A program made the position numbers and the translations under genes. Shown piece after piece: positions 55,501 through 64,000 of a DNA stretch of 64,000 nucleotides; the first letter of the stretch is position 1, and each line of letters starts with the position of its first letter. Origin of the DNA: Paraspadella gotoi. Taxonomy: Eukaryota > Chaetognatha. The notes beneath the pieces are model-generated. The model was not told where the DNA came from. It saw only the letters and a list, made by a program, of their open reading frames with translations, and did no database searches. The stretch spans positions 7,747,225 to 7,811,224 of the forward strand of contig CM119269.1 of assembly GCA_051294375.1 (NCBI GenBank), written 5' to 3'.

Positions 55501-55980
55501 GATTAAATAAGAAACACTGAATGAAGAAAATTCAATATTGACACATTTTTAAATGAATACATGTTGGAGCGTGATACAAATATATTGTTTCTACTATTTT
55601 TTTCTATCGATGAAAACAAAATAAATAACAAAATAACGTTAAATACAATCAATGGGATACATTCGGCCAAATAACTTTTTAATCGAAATTAGAAATCAAA
55701 AAACAATTCGGCCGAAATATATATTGAATATATTATTATATTATATATATTAATATTATATATTATATATATTGTAACGTAACAAGTAATTTGGTTTCCA
55801 TCGCCATAAAGTAAAGTATAAGCTTGAACCTAAACAGAAACTAGACTAAATGATAGATTGAGATGAGAGCTTTTAAACTAATATCGGTCGACAAGATGCT
55901 TGGCAAGCTTGGAAGCTCGCGATAACAAGACAAGGGACAGAAAATGATTTCGTGAACTTAAATCAAACGTTTTAGTAAAT
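55500..55980. other. AT-rich sequence with (TA)-rich patch
   Basis: TATTATATATATTAATATTA-type sequence at 55725-55770; no genes seen. Confidence 0.5.
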
Positions 55981-55984
55981 GTCG

Positions 55985-57236
55985 GTTTTTTGCACTTTGT
56001 CTCTTCTGTGTAATATACAATACGAATATATGAATAATAATATTCATAATTTGGTGATGATTTTTGAACCTCAAATCGGCTTTTAATTTCACTAAAACTG
56101 AATTCAGACAATTTAATAGCATTTGTTTAAGTCATTTCTGGAGGCCAAAAAAAGAATCCTAGAATCTAGGCTAGATAAGAAATGAGGGAGAAGAACTGAG
56201 GAGAGAAAGGGAGAAAAAGAAGAACTGAAAAGGAGAGAAAGAGAGAAAAAGAAGAAGAAACAAAAGAGAGAAAGGGGAGAATGAAAATAAATAAGAAAGG
56301 AAAGAGAGAAAAAGAAGCAGACTGAGAAGGGAGAGAAAGGGAAAAAAGAAGAAAAAAGAAGGAGAAAAAGGGAAGAAAAAGAAGAACTGAGAAGGAGAGA
56401 AAGGAAAAAAAAAGAAGGAAAAGAAGGAGAAAAAGGGAGAAAAAGAAGAACTGAGAAGGAGGAGAGAAAGGGGGAAAAGAAGAAGAAATAGAAGAAGGGG
56501 AACGACTGTTGTGCTTAGTCCGTCATCGTCGTGCGGTCGTCCTCGTTTGATGTTTGTCGCGAACGAACATAATGTTTTCGTCGTCTTCGTCCGTCGTTGT
56601 CGTTACACTTGGTCGGCGTCGCGTCAGACTAGATGGAGCGATATTAGGACGTTGTGACGTCATTAACAAGGCAATAGATAACACCCTTTTCATCTTGCTC
56701 TTCTCTCTCGTCTCATCTGCTTCTCTCGATCTCGACTCGTGCTCTCATCTCTTCTGCGGTTCCCCTTCTTCTTCCTCGATTCCCTCTCTCTCTTCTCAGG
56801 CCCCCCTAAAAAGTATTTAGCCGGAAAAATTAACATTCTGCCTCTAAAAAATTATGTCAAGAGAAATAAATTTTCCAAAAAAAATGCAATACATCTTATT
56901 TTGTTTTTGACGAGTTAAAATACATTCATTCGCAAAGGGGCTCAGCAATGAACAAAAGATTAATATCATCACTTATCTCCAGGGATATGTGAGAGCGATT
57001 TGAATTTGTGACAGCGTTTGTGATTTGTTTATGTTTATGATCTTTCGCCCTCGAGAATTTTGTTGGTGATGAGAAGGAATTTTTCTATTTCTTCTTTCAT
57101 TTTTTCATTTCTTATTCATTTTTTTAAATTTTAGTTTTTATCCTCCTTTTCCTCAACTTTATTTTCTTTTTCCTATTTCTTTTCCTATTTCTTTTTCTAT
57201 TTCTTCCCCATTTGCTTCCCTATTTCTTTTAATATT
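55985..57236 (+). repeat. 1.25 kb direct repeat, copy 1
   Basis: Includes, in order, TTTTGCACTTTGT, an AGAACTGAGAAGGAGAGAAAGG minisatellite (56160-56480), a (CGT) patch, TGACGTCA, CT tract, and CATTCGCAAAGGGGCTCAGC onward. Its parts reappear at 62732-63034 and 63060-64000. Confidence 0.85.
56655..56662. promoter_or_regulatory. perfect CRE/ATF palindrome TGACGTCA
   Basis: TGACGTCA within GTTGTGACGTCATTAACAAG; the same site and context are kept in the repeat copy at 63660-63667. Confidence 0.3.
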
Positions 57237-57694
57237 TCTTTTCCTATTTCTTTTCCTATTTCTTTTTCTATTTCTTACCCAATTGCTTCCCTATTTCTTT
57301 TAGTATTTCTTTTCTTATTTCTATTCCCCTATTCCCTTATTTCTGTTCCCCTATTTCTATTCCCCAATTGCTTCCCTATTTCTTTTAGTATTTCTTTTCC
57401 TATTTCTTGTCCCCTATTTGTATCGTATTTAATTTCCTATTCTTTTCTATTTTCTATTCCTATTTTTTTCTCTCTATCTTTTTCTATTTCTTTTCCTATT
57501 TTTTTAAATATTACAATTCTTATTTATTTTCCTAATTCTTTCACTATTATATTTTTTTTCAAATTTATTTTCCTGATTTGTTTTCTTATTTTTCCCCCTA
57601 TTCTTATCCTATTACTTTTCCTATTTTTTCCCTATTTCTTTTTCCTATTTCTTTTTCTATTTCTTTTTCTATTTCCCACAATCCTTCCTTTTTT
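57060..57694. repeat. 12-bp CTATTTCTTTTC minisatellite
   Basis: Dozens of degenerate TATTTCTTTTCC units, ending at a 25-N gap (57695-57719). Confidence 0.9.
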
Positions 57695-57719
57695 NNNNNN
57701 NNNNNNNNNNNNNNNNNNN

Positions 57720-58060
57720 TTTCTTCGCCCAGTTTCCATTCACGTTTTTCAATCTTACCCAATTAATAAACTCTTTTCTCCCCAGAAATTCCTTTTTTCG
57801 GTACGTTTATCTATTCTATTGTGTGTATGCGCGGTTATTAATGTGGTGTCCCTGTCTTTTGATAATCCAACTAATTTTAAGCTCCGACTCACAAACTTTA
57901 ACAAAATCTGGCATAACTTTTAGAACGTTTAGCCAGTCACATACGAAAATAAACCATACATTATTATATATATTAATTTATATATATTAAAACAATAATT
58001 TAAAAAACAATTCTTTATGATTATATGTAATATAGTTAATTTATAATTTTTTTAAAAAAA
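57720..58060. other. AT-rich sequence
   Basis: No gene seen; TATATTAATTTATATATATT near 57965. Confidence 0.5.
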
Positions 58061-58074
58061 CCTTTCATGTTTAC

Positions 58075-58340
58075 TACCAGTAGCATCCTCCGGTCTTAGA
58101 ATTTCTGAGACGGCAAGCTCGTGTACTCGAGTACAAATGATATTTTTTAGAGAGAATTTTGTCTTTGATATCGAGTTACACATTATGGCTACTTCCCCCT
58201 TCGGTAAGCCATTGCTTCCTAGGGAACCAATTTTGGGACCATCAGAACCTATTTGTAAAAAGTAGCTCTCGGCAGATTTTGAACCTGACACCTTTTTCGT
58301 AATGTGAAATTCCGGCGCGCTATAAGCGACTCGGTCCAAA
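58075..58340 (-). mobile_element. tRNA(Ser)-like SINE, copy 1
   Basis: On the minus strand: A-box-like GGACCGAGTCGCTTATA (58337-58321), B-box-like GGTTCAAAATC (58285-58275), then a body ending TTCTGAGACGGCAAGC-type sequence in reverse. The head resembles a Ser-type tRNA. The body aligns along its length with the plus-strand copy at 59612-59890. A 108-codon frame across it is the SINE read through, not a gene. Confidence 0.65.
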
Positions 58341-58344
58341 TGAT

Positions 58345-58980
58345 TTTCATAAAAATTTTGTACAAAATAAATTATCATTAAAGCTGGAGTGTTCGCTTTT
58401 TAATTTTTTTGGGGAAACAAAACCTTCAACAATCGAAGACAGATTATTTTTGACATCCGGCGTCCCAAGTTTCCCGATTCATTGACGAAACCTTCCGCAA
58501 CGACGACGATTGATACGTAGAAGAAAGCGAATTCTGGCTATTTTTAATGTTTTGAAATTGCAGGAAGTCAGAGTCAGAGGCCGCAAAGATTTGGACATTT
58601 TCCACGTTGCTTCGTAAAGCTGTTTTTATTAAATGGTTTAATCCTAGTGCTTATTGCTGAAACAACTGAAAATGTTTTTTATACCTCGCCATCTATTGGT
58701 ATCAATATAATAAATAGGCTAAACGATTGAATAGAATGAAAGAATTGAAATCATTTTTGAAAAAAAAATAATCTTAAAGTTTTTGTATTTGCAAAAAAAT
58801 ACAAGTTTTGAGCAAACAATGTCGGATCTGCCTACAATAACTTAAGTTGGCTAATAAGCTAATACAATGATAATCTTGTTTAACGTTTTCTTGACTTTCA
58901 ATTTGTTGATCTTAACAGATTGCTAACATGTATGTAACATAAATCAAGTTTAAGCTAAACTTAATGTCGGATGCTGCCCA
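58345..58980. other. AT-rich sequence
   Basis: No supported gene or repeat. Confidence 0.45.
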
Positions 58981-58984
58981 CAAT

Positions 58985-59180
58985 CATTATCTGGTAATTA
59001 ATTAATTAATAATTAATTTATAATTAACTTCAAGTTAATTAATTAATTTTAATTTTGGCAATTAATTAATTATTTAATCCAAAAAAGTTTTTTTTGATTA
59101 ATTAACTTTGATCTGATTAATTAATTATCGAATTAAATTAATTAAATTATTGATTAATTAAACTGAATTAATTATTGATT
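58985..59180. repeat. (TTAA)n low-complexity tract
   Basis: TTAATTAATTAA-type sequence for about 200 bp, with many overlapping palindromes. Confidence 0.88.
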
Positions 59181-59610
59181 CTAAGTTAATACATCTTGCA
59201 CTTTACATTTATATAAAAAACGCCGAAAAAAAAGCTTTATCAATTAGTGAAACACGTTTGATTTTTTTCCATTTTTAAACTTGATGTCCACTCAATACGA
59301 TTCCATTCAAAACTTCATTATTCAGCCTCAATGAACACACTTCCCTACCCACACACAAAATTTCATTCCAATCCATCCATCCAGTTCATGTGGTACCTGG
59401 TAAGGTTGGGTGGCATGGACAGAGAGACGGACTTTTTTTGCATAATTTATTATAATTCGATGTTCTGACATATTATTAAATGAATGGCCTGACAACATTG
59501 ATGGGACCGACAAAGTGAATTATACGAGAAGGATCTGTCTGAAAGCAGTTGACTAAAAGAAAGAAAAATACAAAACATTTATATGAGTTTTGAATTTTGT
59601 TAGTTTTAAG
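59180..59610. other. AT-rich sequence
   Basis: No gene seen. Confidence 0.45.
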
Positions 59611-59611
59611 T

Positions 59612-59890
59612 TAACGAGCATGGTACGAGTGGTTTAAAACTAAAGACTTCGACGCCAGAAATGGGATAATAGTCGGAGATTCGAATCCCACTCAAGGCTA
59701 AACTTTTACAATAAACTGCTATGTCCCAAAGTGGTTGTAGAGCAATCTGGCTTACCAGCATAGGGTAGTAGCGCCATATGAGTTACTCCGCATAACAAGA
59801 CAAAAAGCTCTTTCAAACTTATCATTTGGGACTCGAGTTACCAGAGGCTTGCCTGTCTCAGAAATTCTAGCGGATGCTACTCGTACCTAT
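59612..59890 (+). mobile_element. tRNA(Ser)-like SINE, copy 2
   Basis: Plus strand: A-box-like GGTACGAGTGGTTTAAAAC (59622-59640), B-box-like GATTCGAATCC (59678-59688), then a body with CTTTTACAATAAACTGCTAT, CAATCTGGCTTACCAGC, ATCATTTGGGACTCGAGTTA and CTGTCTCAGAAATTCTAG. The T-stem no longer pairs fully, so it is not a functional tRNA gene. Confidence 0.7.
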
Positions 59891-60154
59891 TTTTAAAAGA
59901 ATCTCATAATTTTTTTCGATTTTTGTTATACCCTTGATACATACCGTTCCTCCTTGACGGACGCATTCCGTGCAATTTTCTCCCAGTAAAGAAAAGCGAA
60001 CGCTTACGGTGCTCTTTCTTTCCCTCGTGCAGACGATACGTCGTCCTTCCCACAAGGTTGGGTTCTCTCAAAAAACGAAAGGACTTCTCTCTTTCTCACG
60101 GTTTTATTTTGTACAGGACAGCACGGTCTTTTTCTCGCGTCAGTTCTTCAACGC

Positions 60155-60450
60155 TCCATTTCCAGTCTAAGTCTCTCATTTCAGTCTTAAGTCTCTCAAT
60201 TTCTCTCAGTCTTAAGTCTCTCACATTTCCAGGTCTCATCAATTCGAGTCATCTTTCTGACGTCTTCCTCCATCATATCACAAGCTCTCTCCTCAGCGGT
60301 CTCCAGGTCTGATTCAGGGTCTCAAGGTCTCTCAGTTTATAGTCTATCAATCTCGAGTCGATATGTCTATGGTCCTGAGTCTTTATATGTCTAAGATATC
60401 CCATAGCCAAGCTCCTCAGACGTCCAGTCTCTCATTCAAGCCCGACTGAA
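60155..60450. repeat. degenerate AGTCTCTCA repeat
   Basis: AGTCTCTCA/GGTCTCA words recur about a dozen times; the clearest is CAGTCTTAAGTCTCTCA twice at about 60181-60225. Confidence 0.65.
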
Positions 60451-60844
60451 TCTCGACCTACTCCCGTCCTTACCCTCATTTTTCCACTAATAACTGATAT
60501 ATCTTATTACGTCTTTCTCTTCAAAACGCCCCGACTCGTAAAGAAGGCGGTTTGTCACGCGCTCATTCAATTGATAGGACCTATCCATAACCATCATACA
60601 ACACCTGGCTGGGGGTATTACAACACATGCCGAGATAAAACAGAGTGATATAATTTAGTCGAACTAAAACCCCTGTTCGCTGATTCTGATTTATATCTTT
60701 TAAGCCTTTAACAAGCGAATTCTGATATCATATTTAAAAACAAATAATAATTCGACTTTTCCCGCGGCCGCTCCCCCTGTCTTTAAATGTAGATCACTAA
60801 ATTAGTCTCACTACGAGCTAATGCTCTTTTTTTCTCTTTTTCAG

Positions 60845-60975
60845 GTGCGGACCCAGCTGGTCCTCTCATGACGATTGATTGGTTAGAAACATGGGCCACT
60901 TTACGGTTATGGCAATCCAGCCTGTTAACTGGTTATCGTCCTCTCTGTTCGACTCCAACTGTAATGCTCAGCCTG
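60845..60975 (+). CDS. candidate exon (ADPAGPLMTIDWLETW...)
   Basis: Excellent acceptor: TTTTTTCTCTTTTTCAG ends at 60844. With two bases left over the frame reads ADPAGPLMTIDWLETWATLR, then LWQSSLLTGYRPLCSTPTVM, then LSL, to a donor-like CCTG|GTGAGG at 60976. If the donor is not used the frame stays open to TAA at about 61031. An alternative frame with ATG at 60879 is also open. No family recognised. Confidence 0.35.
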
Positions 60976-61099
60976 GTGAGGCGCGACTCGGAGATCACCC
61001 GTCTAACATCTACGGGCGAGATAACGAGATAAACAAAGCGTTGCAGAGATTGTTGTCAGAAAAGCTCAGTCCATGCCGAGTGAGAAAATATAAATGATA

Positions 61100-61790
61100 C
61101 GTAAGGAGAAAAAGGAGGACAAGAAAAGAGATAGGAGATGATCTTGAGATAACTTAACTGGAAAATATGGAAGATGAAGAGGAACATAAGTGAATAGAGA
61201 AGGCAAAGGGAGGGAAGGACCCGGCTGAGAGAAAGAGCAGGCAACAGAGCTGCGCGAGGATTAGGGAAAAGACAAGAGAGAAGATGCGCTGCAAAGAATG
61301 ATAGAAGCCAGCCGTGCAGATGGACCTAAAGAGGCCTACATGAGAAAGAAGAGAACCAGAGAAAACTTAAAAAATATGGCGGGAGAGGAAAGCGCAGATA
61401 TAAACACAGATTAAGAGGAGGAAGCAGATAAGGGTAAGAGAAAGCATGCAAACGAGAGAGGAGGAAGAAAGAAAGAAGAGTGAATAGGAGGACACAGAAA
61501 TACGTACATAGCATCGAAATGTACTGAAGAAGAAAGATAAGAGAACCATCAAAAAGGTAAAAGAATAAAAACGAACATCCGCCACTGAAAATATGTCAGA
61601 GATCATCTTGGAGCTCTTGGTGTCTCGCAGTACGTTTGACGTAGTGGGAAAGATCACACGATGATTAAGCTTTTTTCGCAAATGGACTCGGACGGGACAG
61701 TATCGCCATACTCCCAAGAGACGAGACATGCTCGATCTAAAGGACATCGTGACGGTTCGTAACCCATAGTACCGGACGTGTCGACTAGAG
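61100..61790. other. purine-rich then mixed sequence
   Basis: GA-rich to about 61560, then mixed. The word CGTGACGGTTCGTAACC at 61748 recurs as CGTGACGGCTCGTAACC at 62428, a 680-bp spaced short direct repeat. Confidence 0.4.
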
Positions 61791-61797
61791 ACGACTA

Positions 61798-62106
61798 ATG
61801 GACGTTGGCGTTAGCTGGTGCCTATACCCCATGCATTTAGCGTCGAAGAATATGACGGCCACACGAACGGACCGAACGACGAACGAGTCGACAGTACGAC
61901 ACGAACGGACGAACGGACGTACGATATCGGAGCGGACTACGGGGCGCGACGCACGGCACGCAGACGCTACAACGGGTCCTGCGGTGCGATACCCGCCCTA
62001 CTACAGACGAACGGTTACGGCACCGATCACGGACACGGGCCCGAAAAAGACTAGGTCTTTCCCGGCGGCGTTGGTCACACCTATGATCCCCGCGCTACTC
62101 TTCTGA
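61798..62106 (+). CDS. GC-rich open frames, possible exon
   Basis: Two overlapping plus-strand frames are open: one of 102 codons (MDVGVSWCLYPMHLASKNMT...) and one of 78 codons that includes VEEYDGHTNGPNDERVDS and YNGSCGAIPALLQTNGYGTD. The second has the more natural composition. CGAACGGAC is repeated several times, which keeps both frames open. No clear splice sites, no family recognised. Confidence 0.25.
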   Translation: MDVGVSWCLYPMHLASKNMTATRTDRTTNESTVRHERTNGRTISERTTGRDARHADATTGPAVRYPPYYRRTVTAPITDTGPKKTRSFPAALVTPMIPALLF

Positions 62107-62109
62107 TAA

Positions 62110-62730
62110 AATGCTAAAACGGAAGATCAAGGTGACGTCGAGATCAAATCATTTGAGGCGGCCTCATAGCTCGCTCGACACACCTATGATGATATGACTA
62201 CTGCTGCTGATTGTGGAGAGTACAAACAATGGAGAGAGACCGAACTATGATGCTTGGCTCTCGCTCGTGCTGCTCATCCAATAATATGATGCTCTTTGGT
62301 CGCTGGACATAAAGAGCGGGCTTAACGATGAAATGAGGCTCCGGTATGGTATTGTATTTTAAGAAACCAACACGCTGCAAAGGGCTGAAACGCTCTCGAA
62401 CCACTGAGTCACGAACCTGGTAGCGTCGTGACGGCTCGTAACCTAGACTGATAGCGCCGAAATATAACGCGTGATCTAGTGAGTGAAAGATAATACGGAT
62501 AGGTCTCTCCCGGTGAATAGAGAAGGAGTAATAACAATATATAGGATGGAAACGTGACCGGACAGTCGGTCTACGTGTGGAAGGAGATGCAAGAGGATGA
62601 GAGGATATAAAAAATCAAGGACTGGGCAAAAATGATCATAATATTGTCTATCCATTGTATCTTTAAGAATGATATAAATATTATAAGTGTACTGGTTCAT
62701 TACTTTTTTCTAGAATAACTCTCCTCTCCT
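62110..62730. other. mixed sequence without supported genes
   Basis: Moderate GC to 62480, then AT-richer; no splice-supported frame. Confidence 0.4.
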
Positions 62731-62731
62731 C

Positions 62732-63034
62732 ATTCGCAAAGGGGCTCAGCAATGAACAAAAGATTAATATCATCACTTATCTCCAGGGATATGTGAGAGC
62801 GATTTGAATTTGTGACAGCGTTTGTGATTTGTTTATGTTTATGATCTTTCGCCCTCGAGAATTTTGTTGGTGATGAGAAGGAATTTTTCTATTTCTTCTT
62901 TCATTTTTTCATTTCTTATTCATTTTTTTAAATTTTAGTTTTTATCCTCCTTTTCCTCAACTTTATTTTCTTTTTCCTATTTCTTTTCCTATTTCTTTTT
63001 CTATTTCTTCCCCATTTGCTTCCCTATTTCTTTT
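62732..63034 (+). repeat. 1.25 kb direct repeat, partial copy 2
   Basis: Nearly identical to 56935-57236, from CATTCGCAAAGGGG to the CTATTTCTTTT minisatellite, stopping at a 25-N gap (63035-63059). Confidence 0.88.
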
Positions 63035-63059
63035 NNNNNNNNNNNNNNNNNNNNNNNNN

Positions 63060-63580
63060 TCGTGGTTTTTTGCACTTTGTTCTTCTTGTGTAATATACAA
63101 TACGAATATATGATAATATATATTCATAATGGTGATTGATTTGAACCTCAAATCGGCTTTTAATTTCACTAAAACTGAATTCAGACAATTTAATAGCATT
63201 TGTTTAAGTCATTTCTGGAGGCCAAAAAAAGAATCCTAGAATCTAGGCTAGATAAGAAAGGAGGGAGGAAAGAACTGAGGAGAGAAAAGGGAGAAAAAGA
63301 AGAACTGAAAAGGAGAAAGAGAGAAAAAGAGAGAAGAAACAAAAGGGAAAGGGGAAAATAAGAAAATAATAAGAAGAAAGAGAGAAAAGAAGAAAGAACT
63401 GAGAAGGGAGAGAAAGGGAAAAAAAAAGAAGAAAAAAAGAAGGAGAAAAGGGAGGAAAAAGAAGAACTGAGAAGGAGAGAAAGGAAAAAAAGAAGAAACT
63501 AGAAGAAGGGAACGACTGTTGTGCTTAGTCGTCATCGTCGTCGTCGTCCTCGTTTGATGTTGTCCGAACAACATAATTTT

Positions 63581-63611
<31 letters not shown>

Positions 63612-63749
63612 TACTGTCGGCGTCGGCGTCAGACTAGATGGACGATATTAGGACTGTTGTGACGTCATTAACAAGGCAAAGATAACACCCTTTTCATCTC
63701 TCTCTCTCTCCTTCCTCTCTCTCTCTCTCTCTCTCGTTCTCCTCTCTCT

Positions 63750-63789
<40 letters not shown>

Positions 63790-64000
63790 GCGGTTCCCCC
63801 TTCTTCTTCTTTCCGATTCCCTCTCTCTCTCTCGGCCCCAAAATATTTTAGCCGACAAAATTACTTTCTGCTAAAAAAATTATGTCAAGAAAATAATTTT
63901 CAAAAAAAATGCAATACATCTTATTTTGTTTTTTTTATTCATTCGCAAAGGGGCTCAGCAATGAACAAAAGATTATATCATCACTTATCTCCAGGGATAT
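63060..64000 (+). repeat. 1.25 kb direct repeat, copy 3 (open at window end)
   Basis: Matches 55985-57000 in the same orientation, with small indels, including the TGACGTCA site (63660-63667) and, from 63942, the CATTCGCAAAGGGG segment again. It runs off the window. Confidence 0.88.
63582..63606. repeat. (CGT)n microsatellite
   Basis: Seven or so GTC units within copy 3; the matching part of copy 1 (56577-56605) is more interrupted. Confidence 0.85.

Noticed and set aside
58052-58378. 108-codon minus-strand frame with balanced composition
   Set aside because: It coincides with the tRNA-derived SINE copy and needs no coding explanation.
59612-59700. functional tRNA-Ser gene
   Set aside because: The A and B boxes are recognisable, but the acceptor and T stems do not pair and the element continues into a body shared with another copy.
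55985-64000. LTR retrotransposon with 1.25 kb LTRs
   Set aside because: The repeats contain minisatellites rather than LTR ends, no primer-binding site or polypurine tract borders the interval, and there are no gag or pol frames between them.

Overview
This window is nuclear DNA from a multicellular eukaryote, most likely an invertebrate animal. No stretch has bacterial-style gene density. Coding signal comes as short exons bounded by GT/AG splice sites, set in AT-rich introns full of (GA)n/(CT)n, (GAC)n/(CGT)n, (ATC)n, (AAAG)n and (ATTT)n microsatellites, with tRNA-derived SINEs and small inverted-repeat elements. I cannot name the species. The assembly is a draft: there are eight larger N gaps and ten gaps of exactly 25 N. 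Duplicated blocks differ mainly by single-base and homopolymer indels, as expected of under-polished long reads or of decaying copies.

Layout. 1-3207 is a large imperfect palindrome; its left arm carries an intact acidic exon on the minus strand and its right arm a frameshifted copy. 3.2-9.7 kb is mostly gene-poor, with a 5S-rRNA-like relic near 5.1 kb and a purine-rich tract at 7.75-8.28 kb. From 10.66 to 18.81 kb I assemble a five-exon minus-strand gene (about 262 aa, Ser/Ala/Pro-rich, function unknown). All four of its splice junctions agree in phase. Its start exon faces a CpG-rich segment (19.19-19.33 kb) with a double TCTCGCGA-type motif, and a plus-strand start exon (19469) lies on the other side, so this looks like a bidirectional promoter.

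16.5-33.7 kb is a complex rearrangement. Block P (16545-20890) is followed by block B (20896-23830), a second copy of part of P (23840-25815), an inverted copy of P (25820-30310), a short unique spacer, and a second copy of B (30836-33718). The promoter is therefore present three times and an Asp-rich plus-strand coding segment twice (frameshifted at 22.4 kb, open at 32.3 kb).

33.7-42 kb holds microsatellites, a degenerate tandem array (38.7-39.25 kb) and a 1 kb polypurine tract (40.75-41.76 kb). 42.9-52.1 kb contains nested inverted repeats of polypyrimidine/polypurine sequence. Within and beside them lie candidate plus-strand exons, among them a well-bounded 36-nt microexon at 48628-48663. 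53.4-54.4 kb is a tandem duplication. 55.98-57.24 kb is repeated at 62.73-64.0 kb, around a 5.5 kb interval containing two opposite copies of a tRNA-derived SINE. Every gene call here is an ab initio exon reading; no product could be recognised with confidence.
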